NCBI GenBank assembly: GCA_051294375.1
Contig: CM119265.1
Span: forward strand, 6,643,489-6,707,488
Direction of reading: 5' to 3'
DNA: 64,000 nucleotides
Source: Paraspadella gotoi
Taxonomy: Eukaryota > Chaetognatha
The notes below the pieces were generated by a model, which was given only the letters and a program-made list of their open reading frames with translations, was not told the DNA's origin and made no database searches. This document shows positions 51,673-64,000 of this stretch, piece after piece. Made by a program: the position numbers and the translations under genes. How positions within the stretch are numbered: position 1 is the stretch's first letter; each line of letters begins with the position of its first letter.

Positions 51673-51801
51673 TGAGGCAGACGAATCCTCGTCCGGGCGA
51701 CGGCAGTCGACAACGATCTCGCGACGGAGACGTCGACGAAGAGGACGATCAACGGGCGCGACGACGACGGCGACCACGCCATCGACGAAGACACCGTGCC
51801 G
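51673..51801 (+). CDS. Gene Z repeat exon 53, inverted copy
   Basis: Acceptor ttttcag, then GRQTNPRPGD-like codons with indels, GDVDEEDD, DHAIDEDTVP and donor gtacat. Reverse complement of 52601-52726. Confidence 0.65.
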
Positions 51802-52301
51802 GTACATATATCGCTCCCTTTTTTAAAATCGCTTTCTAGCTCATTTTATCACTCGTTTATGTCTTTTTTTATGTCGATCCTTCTCACGCTATTATAAGTT
51901 TCTTTTCTGGCTCCGACTATCCTTCTTTTCTTTTCCTCGCTCTTCGTTATTGCTCCTTTAAATTTCCTTTATTTCTTTTTTATTACTCCTTCCATCGGAC
52001 ATTTTTTCCATAGCTCCTATGGATTCTTTTATCGCTCTTCAAACAATGAACAATTAATATGAATTTAACTGACTTTGACAATGTATGAATGAGCCACTTC
52101 TTGTTTCTGATTTTGTTGAGTTTTATATACTATATTTGCCTCAAAGATCAAAAAGAGAAACAATGTTTTCCTTTTTTCTTTCATATATTTCTTATATCCT
52201 AACATTCTTTTTTTATCTTGTTTATTATCTGGAGACCTCAGGCTCAGCGAAAACAAAAAGTGTCTTATCACAAAATCTAATCCTTAAACTATTTTATTTT
52301 T

Positions 52302-52392
<91 letters not shown>

Positions 52393-52409
52393 TTTTCTCC
52401 TTTCTCTCT

Positions 52410-52481
<72 letters not shown>

Positions 52482-52501
52482 ATCAAAAATAGTGTACACG
52501 A

Positions 52502-52526
52502 NNNNNNNNNNNNNNNNNNNNNNNNN
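52502..52526. other. Assembly gap (25 N)
   Basis: Fixed-length run of N between the inverted exon 53-54 segment and a direct copy of the same segment. Confidence 0.99.
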
Positions 52527-52600
52527 TCGACATAAAAAAGACATAAACGAGTGATAAAATGAGCTAAGAAGCGATTTTAAAAAGGGAGCGATATATGTAC

Positions 52601-52726
52601 CGGCACGGTGTCTTCGTCGATGGCGTGGTCGCCGTCGTCGTCGCGCCCGTTGATCGTCTCTTCGTCGACGTCTCCGTCGCAGTCGTTGTCGACGCCGTCG
52701 CCCGGACGAGGATTCGTCTGCCTACA
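52601..52726 (-). CDS. Gene Z repeat exon 53, intact copy (piece 3)
   Basis: 126 nt; opens CRQTNP, loops DNDCDGDVDEE and DDDGDHAIDED, donor gtacat. Confidence 0.85.
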
Positions 52727-53234
52727 CTGAAAACGATCCGGACAACTGTGCACTGGGCAACTCTACACAGTGCTCGAACAGCGCGGACTGTGCTCCGAGC
52801 TCAAGTGCGCGTTCCCTCGTCAGGGAAGATAATTATTTTTTAAAGCGGAGATAAGAAAGAGGGGGGGGATTTGTTTTTCGCGGTTTCCGTTTTGATGCAA
52901 AACTGTATACATAGCGTGGGTGATAAAAGTGAAACTATCCAGTGTACACTGTACAGTGTACAATGTACATACAACCAGGCAATGATGTGGCACAACAACG
53001 CAACTCATTCCATCAGCGTTGCGCAACAAGCAAACGCCAAATATACGCGGTCCAGATATGAAAATAGGACGGCAAAACATGAACTGGGGAACATTGACAG
53101 GGATTACATACGGGAATGAAATTCCAAAATGCTAGTGATGGCTTTACGCATAAGGTAATATTATTACCTGGGAGGGGTTAGAGAGAGGAGGAGAGAGAGC
53201 GAGAGAGAGAGAGAGAGAGAGAGTTTGTACTCAC

Positions 53235-53320
53235 CGGTGCGTTATCTTCGTCGATCAGACCGTCACCGTCATCGTCAATTCCGTTTCGAGTTTCTTCGTC
53301 GATTTCCCCGTCGCAGTCGT
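53235..53320 (-). CDS. Gene Z repeat exon 54, truncated at a chimeric join (piece 3)
   Basis: Reads DNDCDGEIDEET, GIDDDGDGLIDED and NAP before gtgagt. At about 53320, inside the DNDCDG codons, the sequence changes to material resembling exon 9/12. Confidence 0.7.
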
Positions 53321-53339
53321 TGTATATTATTTTTTCTCA

Positions 53340-55095
53340 CATGTCTCTTCATCTATTTTGCGTCACATCAATTGTCGAGGCTGTCCAACCCAGGATTCAT
53401 GACATTGATGCATCACTAATGGGTATACTTTAGATCTTTGCTTGATTATGGTCCTTCGCACTTTATTTGTTCTCACACACACTCTCTCACTAGAGAGAGA
53501 GATAATTTTCGCGCATCGCCAACGTCATCTTTTTTATTAAATATTTCTTTCGTCGATCTTCCAATCCGCAATCATTGTCCTAGACTGTCCCGGGTTCCAT
53601 CAGTGGAGGGTGGCAACTGATTGGAATAAAATATGTGAATCTTTTTGGCATCAGTTTTTGGGCAGAAGTAGGTTACCTTAGAGTGGAAACAGCTTCAATT
53701 TTGGCCAGAAGAGGCTTACCTGACTAAACTTCCCTCATAACAACAAATCATCTCCTATCGTCATCCTTTTTATTGTAAAATTTCTTCATCGATATTTTCC
53801 TCAGCAATCCAAGTGTGCTAAACTGTTCACGGGTTCATTTGGACGAAGAACTATAGGCTCAAAAAAATTACTCATTGTTACATTATTATAGTCAATAATT
53901 CGTAGTATTTTCCATCTGTCATCCTCAATTCAATATGCCGATCCCGTCATCCACTATTTTGTTTAAATGTCTCTTCGATCTATTTTTCCGCTCAACATCA
54001 TTGTCAAGGCTGTCACGCAGGATTCATTGACCGATTGTTATGGCACACTAATGGGGTAAACTTTAGATCTTTTTCTGATTATTATTTGCAAATTTAATTG
54101 TAATCAATTCTTACTAATATGAGCATCTTATCATTTTCCCATTTCGCCATCGTCGCACATTCCATCTATTCATTAATATTTCTTCATTGATATTTATCCA
54201 TCGGCAATCATTGTCTAGACTGTCCCCGGGTCTCGCACATGGAGGGAGTGCACTGATTGATAAAATATTGTGATCTTTACTTGCGATCAGTTTTTGAGCA
54301 AAGAGGACTTAGACCTTTTTGACGCAGAAGAAGGGCCTTACCTTGCTAATCCTCATCCACAAATACCATCTCCATCGTCATCATTTTTATTGAAATTTCT
54401 TCTCGATGATTTTTCCCGTCGCAGATGTGCAAAGGAGGAGGTACACCAGGTTTCATTGACGACGCCAACAAGCCTTAATACTAAAACAGCTCAGAAAAAA
54501 ATTACAAGGTTTCAATTTACCATTATTGCAATAATCACAATGATACTTTTTACCCATCTGTAGATCTCCATCAATATCGCCGTCGCGCGTGGCATCCATC
54601 TAACTTTTGTTAAAATGTCTCTTCGTCTACTTTTCCATGGCACAATCATTGTCGAGAAGCTGTCCACCCAGGATTGCATTGAACGTTGATATCACACTAA
54701 TCGGGTAACATTTTATATCATTTCAATTATTTCAATTTAAATTGTTAAAATTCTTACTAATACTGAGATCTTCATGCAATTTCCGTCGCCTGGTCATCTT
54801 TTCTATTAAACTTATCTCTTCATCTCAATATTTCCAATCACAGTACATTGTCTAAAATGTCGCCAGGGTTCAATCGAAGTCGATCGACACACTACTTAAT
54901 GAAGCACTCGCTGAGAATTATACTCGCCTGCTCTTAATGTCGTCTGACTCATCCAAAACTTAAATCTTCATCGCGATTCACCATACTTCATCGTCAACTC
55001 TGGCTTATCTGAAATACGTTTCCTCATCTATTTTCCATCACAATTCATTGTCAGAGATTATACCGCTTTACCATTTCTGACTGGAACACTAATTA
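53340..55095 (-). CDS. Gene Z repeat exons about 7-17, piece 3 copy (very noisy)
   Basis: Exon traces at about 53340-53435, 53505-53615, 53725-53850, 53905-54045, 54115-54255, 54335-54480, 54555-54695, 54765-54895 and 54950-55090. Indels every 10-20 bases destroy every frame, in exons and introns alike, so this is unpolished sequence and not a decayed gene. Confidence 0.6.
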
Positions 55096-55314
55096 CAAAA
55101 AAAAATTAACAAAACTAATAATTCTACATCTTTATCAAACGCGGAAACGGGAATTAATATTTCTAAATTTAATCATATAATATTGAAGACAGCATCTCTT
55201 TTGATCAAATAATCTCTGAAATATAAAATTTTATAAACATACATAGAAAATTAATCCGCATATATCATTAGCTCATATATCATATATACTCTGATCGAGT
55301 GTCCACAGCCAAAA

Positions 55315-57960
55315 GCTTACTAAAATAGATCTCATCAACTTTTTCCATCCGCGTCATCGTCCTCCGTCCCGTTAAAGATTTCGCCTCAATCAAATTCTTT
55401 CGTCGCAGTCGGTTGGAGTCTAATCGCCGGCGCTCATGGAATCTGACTGGGTACACTTAGTATTTTATCGTTTTTTAAGGCATAAAATCATCTATCTTAC
55501 AAACAAAGTTTTTTGTTATTGACGCAAGATCTTCGTCAATTATTCATCCCCATCATCATACCGATTCGTTAATATTTCTTCATCTATTTTCCTCATCACA
55601 ATCATTGTCCAAAAGAATCTCCAGGTTCCATCGTGATCTTTTAGCAACTATTAATTAATTAATTATCTCGTTATAACTTTGTGCGGTTTAGAAGGAGCTT
55701 ACCAAAACTAGATCCTCATCAATCAGTCCATGCTTCATCGTCAATCTTTTTGTTTAAAGATCTCTTCATCTATTAAGCCATCGCAGTGCATTATCAATGC
55801 TATCTCCCGGGATTCATTATCGATTTTTATACCTGATAAATAACTGTTATTAATTTGCATAACGTGAAAGGAAAAGCCTTTGTATTAAGTCGACTAAATG
55901 AATTCATATGACTGAGATCCTCGTCTATCTGCCTACCATCGAACCGTCATCAAATCTTTCTGTTAAAAATTTTTTCATCAATTAATCATCGCAGTCGTTG
56001 TCCAAATTATCCCCGCCGGATTTCATTGAGGACGTTGTACACTATTATTCAATTTATGACATTACATAAACTAATTTCAAACATACGCACTTCTCTTCCA
56101 ATTTTTCAAAAAAAAATCTACCCGCAATTGAAAATCTGCATGCAATTTTTCCGTCGCCGTCATCGTCCCGTTGTTGAAGACCTCCTCGTCAATTTACCAT
56201 CACAATCATTGTCAATGACATCGCAGCTTTCATGGGCGTTTCAATGGCACTAAAGAAACAACTTTTTATACATAGGGACGTTGAATTTCTACGTGTCATA
56301 GAAATACTACCGTTTTAGAGATCTTCATCAATTAGCCCGTCACCATCATATCTTTTTTTATTAAGATGTTTCTTCGTCATAGTTTCCCCATGCACATCGA
56401 TTGTCCAAGCTATTCGCAGGTAGGCAGGCATCGTAACACTTTTAAAAAAATCTTCAAAGTCATTCTACCCAAACTTCCTGCATACCAATTCAAATTATAA
56501 CTAGGCCTAGTTTGTTAAAACATGTGTTACGCATCTGGCGTGGTTAAAATGAATTCAATTATTTTCTGACGGTTGAGCAATGTTAATACAATTCGTTTTA
56601 TTGTGTTAAATAACCTTTTTACCTTCTCCATTTTGTTAATTACCTGAATGAGAATCTTCATCAATATGTTCACATCTTTGTCATCATCTTTTCGGTTAAA
56701 ATATTTCTTCATCAATGTTAGCCCTGCAGTCTTGTCGCAGGTTATCTCCAGGTTTCATTGGATGTCAATGTATCACTATTAATACTTTAAAAAATTTGCA
56801 ACGTTGTTTTTTTATAAACTAAACCAAACATCTTTTTTGTAATTCCTAACCTCTTTAAGATCTTCATCGAATTCGTCCATCTTTGGTCATCATCCATTCT
56901 GTTAAATATCTCTTCATCAATTTTTTCATCACAGTCCTTATCTAGACTATCACCAGGTTTCATTGCGGATTTAGTACACTAATTTGAAAAAAAATCAAGT
57001 ATCTTTTAAAGAAAATTGATTTGTATTTATAGTGATAAACTGTGCGACTCATGTTTTCTTGAATAGTTTTCATGTTTTCTATAGTTTTATTTTTGTTTCT
57101 TTTATGTAAAAGTATATATGAGATTATTTTTTACCAAAACTAAGTCTTCATCTATTTCTCCAATCCCCATCGTCATCTTTGTTGTTTAAATATTTCTTCA
57201 TCAATACTTCCATCGCAGTCATTGGTCCAAACTATCGCCAATTTCATAGGAGATAAGGTGCACTATTAAAAAAGCAAATTTTCTATTTTCTTTTTATTAA
57301 ATGTTTCCTCATCTATGAATCCGTCAAATCATTGTCGAGACTATCGCCAGTATTCAATGGCAGCTTTTGTACACTGATTAACAATATTTGTTATTCTTTA
57401 AAGGATTGAAAAACCTTATATAGATATAAATCTTTACCTGAGTAAGATCTTCATCAATATCTCCATCCCCATCATCAATCTTTTTATTAAAACAGCTTCC
57501 TCATCAATAAATCCAATCACAGTCATTGTCATCATTATGCTCCGGGAACGCATTCGCGACAGAGTGCACTATCAAATGTTTTCAATTTTGGATTACTTTT
57601 CGAGCTAAATTTAAAAAAATCCTTATTTTCAACCTTAAGTTTCTTACCATTCTAAATCCTCATCTTACTCCATCAAGATCGTGTCTTGTTTATTAAAAGT
57701 TTCCTCATCAATGTTTCCATCGCAATCATTATCAAGACCATCTCCCGGTTCCATTGGAGTAGCCTTGCACTTGAATGAAATTTTTTTTATGTGAATATAT
57801 TGATCTTTTTATTTCGATAACTTTTAATTACCAATCTTAAATCCCTCATCAATTTTTCATCCCCATCATCATCATCTCTGTTAAATATTATTCTCATCAA
57901 TAATTCCATCACAGTCGTTATCTAATCCATCCCCTGCTTCGCATAGGCGAAGTAACACTG
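55315..57960 (-). CDS. Gene Z repeat exons 18-30, piece 3 copy (noisy)
   Basis: Traces at about 55320-55460, 55520-55650, 55705-55835, 55910-56045, 56120-56255, 56310-56440, 56650-56775, 56850-56980, 57133-57265, relic 57295-57378, 57438-57570, 57645-57772 and 57832-57958. The order matches pieces 1 and 2; indel density falls towards the right. Confidence 0.68.
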
Positions 57961-58429
57961 AACAAATTCGTTTAATATATAACAATTCCTTGTTCTAAAG
58001 TTGGAATTGTGAAAAAAAAAATGTCGTTTTAGTTGGCGCGAGAAGCGAAAACTGGTCAAAAGATTCGTTTGAATTTTAATAGAGATTTCTCTCCAGACAA
58101 AAAAGCATCTGTAGCCGATGTTGAAAATGCTAATATCGGCTTGAATTTATGCTTATTTCAGTCGTCAAAAGCTGTCCAAAGCTGTCACAGCTGTCAAAAG
58201 CTTCTACATAGAAGAAGTTCTATTTATTTCCTATTATATTATCGTGATAAATTTAAATAGCATCCCCCTGGATTTCTAGTAGCTGGTAAAACGTTGGCAA
58301 ACGGGAATCTACGATGGCGGGTTGAAGCTGCAATGAATATCAGTTCACAAGCAAAGGGGCATATATGATTCAAAGGAAGATTCAGTGATGCATTGTTAGG
58401 ATTTGACAAAAAAGTGACACCAAACACTG

Positions 58430-59759
58430 TTCTAAATCTTCGTCGCTATTCCCGTCGTTGTCGTCGTCTCTCTCGTTAAATGTCTCTTCGTCGATCCCTT
58501 CCGTCGCAGTCGTTGTCCAGCCCATCCCCGGAACCATCCGTGTTGGTTCACACACTGATGAACATGTGGCAAGATTCGTGCTAATCATTCATATTTTTAA
58601 TATTCAAATGAGCATGAGTCATTCAATCTAATTTGCATATTGCAGCCTTTGAAATTTATTATGGAATATCAATGATGTCTCTTTTACAAGATAAAGTTTA
58701 AATTTAGGAACCATAGTATACATTAATATTAATATTTCAAACTCACCAATTGTAAATCTTCGTCGCTGTCGCCGTCGCCGTCGTCGTCGTCCCTGTTGAA
58801 AGTTTCTTCGTCGATTTCTTCCGTCAGCAGTCGTTGATCGATTTCCGTCTCCCGGTTCCATCGGAGTTGGTTGGCACTGAACCCAATTAAATGTGGCTGA
58901 TTCTTACGACTTGTTGCACCTTAATTAACACTAGTCAAGCGAAGCCGAGGGAGCGCACATCCAAGGGTTCGAATCATGGACTCAGAGTTGGGATCAGGGC
59001 CACAGAAAAAAGTTATAAATCGATGAAACAAACTTTTATAACTCTCAGTAAGCTACAGCTGACGTGACTGACCTTGATTGATGAATTTGATGGCGAAACA
59101 ACATAATAACGGAACAAACGACGTCACAAATATCTCTCGCATTCACAAAGACTCACCAGCTTAAGATCTTCGTCAACTTCTCCGTCGGCATCGTCCGTCT
59201 CTTTCGTCGAAAGTCTCTTCATCGATTTGACCGTCGCAATCATTGTCCAAACTGTCTCCGGGTCGCATTGGCGTCACTTGACACTGAATGGAGACAATTA
59301 GGTGAGCACGAGGACATTCCACGCTAAAACTGCCTGGTGCCTATGGTACGTACTCTTTGGTGCCAACGAGTCATCAGAAACCTCACAGATTAGTATGTGG
59401 CAACGTCTTTGTTATGAGTCGTACGTCAGAAATCGCGTCGAACTTTCAGAATGTAGTTATTTTTTTTTATTTATTATCAATTCTAGCATGATTTAACATT
59501 AATTCATCGTAAATTCAGTGAAGACATATTGATCTTCGATTTTGTCAAACCATCATAAACCTACCAACTCCAAATCTTCGTCGACGTCTCCGTCTCCATC
59601 GTCGTCTTTTTCATTGAAGACTTCTCGTCAATTCGGCCGTCGCAGTCATTGTCAAACTGTCACCCGCGGTTGCATTGGCGTCTCATGACACTGGAGAGTG
59701 GAGAGTGGACAGTAAATAAAATCGATTCAACATGAAACAAGGGGTGAAGTGGCTTCTCT

Positions 59760-59791
<32 letters not shown>

Positions 59792-60105
59792 ATCTCCTCC
59801 TCTCTCTCTCCTCTAGTCTAAATGTCTAACCATATTTTATATCAAGATAATACGAATGCGTCTAAAACTGCACATTCTGACGAAAGTAATGCGAATCCCT
59901 GCAACATTTTTTCATAAACAAAGTTTCACCTGCTCCAGGTCTTCGTCGACTTTGCCGTCACCAATCGTCGTCTTTTTCGTTGAAGACTTCCTCGTCAATT
60001 GCGGCCGTCGCAGTCGTTGTCCAAACTGTCACCCGGTTTGCATTGGCGTCGCATGGCACTGGAGAGTAAATAAAATCGATTCAAAACATTAAACAACGGG
60101 CGAAG

Positions 60106-60145
<40 letters not shown>

Positions 60146-61762
60146 ATGTCTAATGTCAAACCATATTTTTCTTGATTTATAGTTATATCAAGATAATACG
60201 CAAATGCGTCTAAAACCGCACATTCTGACGAATTATGCGAATCACCTGTTCCAAGGTCTTCGTCGAACTTTGCCGTCACCAATCGCGTCTTTTTCGTTGA
60301 AGACTTCTTCGTCAATGGGCCGTCGCAGTCGTTGTCCACGCGGGTCGCCAGTCCTGCAATCTCAGATTTTTCTGCACTGAAAGCAAATATAAAGGTATTG
60401 GTGACATGTTTACGAAGCTTTCTAAAAGAAAAATTCATATAAATTAATCAATGATATAACTGATAAATTAATACGTAAATAATTAGTAAACGATAATGAT
60501 CAGTAAAGAGTAAATAAAAATAATTATAATTTGTTGCCCACCAAAAATTGCCTTATCAATAAAAAAATAATTATCAATTATTTAAAAAAAAATAATTAAT
60601 AAATAATATATTATTGAAATTATCAAATTGGTAAAAATAATTAAAAATTAAAAAAATCGGCTAAAAGTTAATTTAGCGTTTTAACCGTACTATGATCTTC
60701 ATCTTGGTAAAGTCAGCCTCAACCGTCTCCAAGTCTTCGTCGACCTCGCCCGTCGCCGGTCGTCGTCTTTCCTCGTTGAAGGTCTCCTCGTCGATCTGTC
60801 CGTCGCAGTCGTTTGTCGAGACCGTCGCCGGGCGCCTGGAAGTTTTGCTGCACTGGAGGAACGAAAGAGCAAAAATAAAGATCGAGTTATGAAGGGAAGA
60901 ATTCCCTGAGATTTTAAAGGTTTATTCTATCTTTGTCATATTCGGCATTCAAGGTTTTACCTAATCTTTATATTAAAAGTCTACAAGTTTAACTGTGAAA
61001 CGTAAAAATATTATAAAGACCTAGGTAACAAAATCATTGATAATAATAATATACAATTTATTATCATAAATAAACTTTTTTTTAAAATGCAACTTGGTCC
61101 TAAGTTTTGGACTGTTAATGTAATTTAGTAAGCATAGACGTCAATGAGACAATTAGATTAAAGGTTAAATCTATCTAGTAGAAGCATAAATCAAATCATG
61201 CTACTCAAGATATTTGAAGAAAGAAAATTACAAAATGCGGGTGTTTTAAACCACAAAAACTAAATCGCTAAAGTGCGCAATTATTCTAGCGCAAAAGAGA
61301 AAATTCTATGACTACCGATTCTATAGACTATAACTACGCGTTATCTTTTCTTTGCCAAAAAAAAAAACGAAAAAAGAAATTTGATGGAAAGGATTACCAT
61401 CCGCTAAATCTTCGTCAATATCGTCGTCGCCGTCGTCGTCTTTCTGGTCGAATCTCTCTTCGTCAACGTCGCCGTCGCAGTCATTGTCAATCCCGTCTCC
61501 CGGCTCCGTTTCAGTCCGTTCGCACTGATCGCGCCAAGAATTCGTTTTCAACCTTTCGATTTATCTACGTTTTGATAGCCATCCCTCGATAACTATCCCT
61601 CGACAAAAAAAAAAATAATTTCTCGAATACCAGCGAGACATCCTCGTCGATTCTTTCGTCGTCGTCGTCGTCTCTTTTTGTCGAAGATTTCTTCGTCAAT
61701 TCTGCGGTCGCAGTCGTTGTCAACTTTGTCTCCCGGTACGGCATCTGTTTCTTCGCACTAAT
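58430..61762 (-). CDS. Gene Z repeat exons 31-39, piece 3 copy
   Basis: Exons at about 58432-58556, 58746-58880, 59157-59283, 59566-59690, 59932-60060, 60245-60378, 60722-60852, 61400-61526 and 61636-61760. Exon 38 reads through in full; the others carry one to four indels. Confidence 0.75.
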
Positions 61763-61856
61763 CGTTTCAAAATAGAATTAGCTCCAGGTCGGGTTCGATG
61801 CGGAACGTTTAATTTAATATTTTTGAATAGTTGGATTTATAAACATCGGGAATCCG

Positions 61857-64000
61857 CAGCTAAATCTTCATCAATAAGTCCGTCGCCATCGTCGTCGACT
61901 TGGTTGAAAAGTTTCTTCATCGATTTTCCCATCGCAATCGTTATCCAGTCGATCTCCCGGCGCTTGGGCTACTTTTTTTCACACTATGGTTTTTAAACCG
62001 AATACTGCGATAGAACCGAATGACGGAAATATTTTTTTTTTCTTTAAAATTTCCTTAAACAGAATCTTGACATTGTCAAGTCAACTTGGGCCTACCAAAG
62101 ACGCATCTTCGTCAATTTGTCCATCGCCGTCATCGTCGATCAAGTTGAAGATTTCCTCATCTATTTCTCCGTCGCAGTCATATCAATACCATCTCCCGCT
62201 TTTTGATTCGTCTTGGAAACACTACGTAAAGTATTACAATGAAAATCTAAATTAATCTCGTAAGCTCTTACATTATTGTTTACATAGAACAAATCCTCGT
62301 CCATCCTTCCATCTTCGTCGTCGTCTCTTCGATTAAAAATTTCCCTCGTCTATTTTACCGTCGCAGTCATTGTCGATTCGATCCCCCGAGATTTGTTTCG
62401 TTTCTTGGCACTGCGGGACGTGGAGGCCGTTATAAAACCGATATTTCTACGAGCATGAAACTTTTTTTTTCTCCATAAAAACACACGAGCCACTCGAAGT
62501 TGATACCGCGGCCAGGTCCTCGTCAATTTTTCCGTCGTCATCATATCCGCAAAGTTGAAAATTTCTTCCGTCTATTCAACCCGTCACAATCGTTTATCTA
62601 CGTTGTCGCCGGCCAGAACCTCTGTCTGTCGCAACTGTGATAATAAATCGACAGTATAAGTTGAATTGTTTGTTTGTTTGATAAAAACGAAAAAAAAAAA
62701 ATTTACCGCGTCCGAGATCCTCATCGACGTAGTTATCCCATCGTATCTATTTTGTCAACGTTTTCCTTCGTCAAATTTTGCCGTCACAAATCGTTTATCG
62801 ATTCCATCGTTAGGCACGGTGGCTGACTTTTCGCACTGAAAATTATATCCGTGACATTCGTGAAAGCCTTTCCAGCCTGTCGATTGTCGACGTCTAATTA
62901 ATTTGGTCCTTCTTTTATAGAAATGCGCATTTTTTCCGCAAAAATAAAGGTTGAGGGTTAGAAGATAAAGGTATTAGAGTAAAGGATTGGGGTTATGTAT
63001 TTGATAAAAGATAATAATTAAATATATTCAGAATTAAATTTAAGTATAGAGTTGAAACAGAAATGGTGGCGCCTTCGAAAAATAGTGCCGAAGATTTTAA
63101 CCATGACCAAATCTTCGTCGATTTTCCCATCTCGTCTTCGTCTTGAAGATCGAATCTTTCTTCGTCGATTCTTCCGTCGCAATCGTTGTCAATGCTGTCG
63201 CCCGGGAGGGCTTCAGTAGATCGACACTGTTCATTGAACAGTAAGCTTCAAAAAATTAACATTTATATTTTATCTCTAAAAAAGAGTTTTTTTTTTATTA
63301 CAAAGAATTTTATTGTCAACTTTTATAAATATGGTGTCACTGAAAGTTTTAAATTTTATTATTTAAACAAGACTTTTTAAAAGTTTTAAACGATCCTTAA
63401 CCTCAAAAAAAGTCAATGAAATCATTCCGGTTATCTTTTTGGAATGAAAAAACTAGTTTATGTTTATGTTATGTTTATGTTATGTTTATTGATGTTATAT
63501 GAAATTGAGTCGAAAGCACAACTCAATAATAAATTATACCTATATCATCTTAATATAAATAAGCATTTTACTTATAAATAAGCTATCTTGCCTCCTGACT
63601 TTGGACAGGCTTTGGTGGATTAAGGCTTCCATCACTCTTACAAGATAATGAATTATGTTATTTTATATTTTATGTTTATGTTTATGTTCCTCTTACGAAG
63701 TCGAGGTCTTCGTCCACAGCGCCATCTCCGTCGTCGTCTTCAGATTAAAAATCTCCTCGTCTATTGTTCCGTCGCAGTCGTTGTCGACGCCGTCGCCAGG
63801 GAAGACGATCGAGAGTTTACACTGAAGACAAACAGTTTAACCGGCGAATGATTGGGAGGCGTCGAGCCGAACCTCACCCGCTAAACTCACCAACGCCAAA
63901 ATCTTCGTCCGTCCCTTCTCGTCCCCAGTCGTCGTCAATCTCGTTAAACGTCTCCTTCGTCAATTGTTCCGTCGCAGTCGTTATCAACGCCGTCGCCGGC
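61857..64000 (-). CDS. Gene Z repeat exons 40-47, piece 3 copy (cut by window end)
   Basis: Exons at about 61860-61985, 62098-62222, 62284-62411, 62508-62636, 62708-62836, 63104-63228, 63700-63823 and 63890-64000. Between exons 45 and 46 this copy has about 400 nt (63240-63640) not present in piece 2 and different from the longer insert in piece 1 (28980-29630), so the copies differ by real intron variants as well as errors. Confidence 0.75.

Larger units (their letters stand above)
50600..52501. repeat. Inverted copy of the exon 53-54 segment
   Basis: Reverse complement of about 31278-32697: exon 54, GA tract, a shared block, exon 53, GA tract and the edge of exon 52 appear in opposite order and orientation. 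About 50890-51400 has no counterpart in the direct copy. Confidence 0.85.

Noticed and set aside
53340-58000. Piece 3 as a decaying pseudogene
   Set aside because: Indels are as dense in introns as in exons, there are few substitutions, and the density falls smoothly along the contig, which is a sequencing pattern.

Overview
The window looks like nuclear DNA of an invertebrate animal. Coding sequence is split into many short exons with GT-AG borders, introns are AT-rich, and microsatellites (CT/GA, TTTC/GAAA, AAAT) are abundant. I see no bacterial operons, rRNA or CRISPR. The species cannot be told from the sequence. All convincing coding sequence is on the minus strand.

Three related genes lie head to tail on the minus strand. 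Gene Y (5' part, 273-2912) begins with a signal-peptide exon and runs off the left edge. Gene X (7343-11631) is nearly complete: an IgGFc-binding-protein-type N-terminal domain over nine exons, a short Asp-rich metal-binding module of the MopE type (DNDCDG ... DDDxDG), and a helical C-terminal tail ending in two cysteines. Gene Z (15978-32697 and continuing) ends in a homologous tail. Before the tail it carries a very long series of exons, almost all exactly 126 nt and phase 0/0, each encoding one 42-residue repeat: a leading Cys, PGD, a DNDCDGxIDEE loop and a DDDxDGxxDED loop. I count 54 such exons, one of them a relic, numbered here from the C-terminal end. The 5' end of Z, presumably signal peptide plus IgGFc-type domain, is not in the window. 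Predicted products are secreted, disulphide-stabilised, probably calcium-binding proteins with an adhesive or carbohydrate/protein-binding head, a repeat stalk and an oligomerising tail. That function is inference.

The window is a scaffold of three pieces joined by 25-N gaps at 32778-32802 and 52502-52526. Piece 1 (1-32777) holds Y, X and one copy of Z. Piece 2 (32803-52501) repeats the Z locus from about 14234 to repeat exon 52 (to about 49495), then has about 1.1 kb of low-complexity DNA, then the exon 53-54 segment in inverted orientation. Piece 3 (52527-64000) carries exons 53 and part of 54, jumps at about 53320 into exon 9 or 12, and then follows the same locus to exon 47 with a very high indel density in its first 5 kb. 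The copies are near identical, so most of this is probably haplotype redundancy or unpolished long-read sequence, not three genes. Piece 2 gives the cleanest reading of exons 17-52. Piece 1 is better for the tail exon and exons 1-7.

Non-coding DNA holds a possible hAT-type MITE (about 1889-2119), a 640-bp foldback element (3283-3925), a small MITE family with a TTAGGG-like core (6429-6685 and inside gene Z at 28678-28814), a short palindromic element (about 16955-17025) and a minisatellite that repeats the end of a gene X exon seven times (7780-8428).
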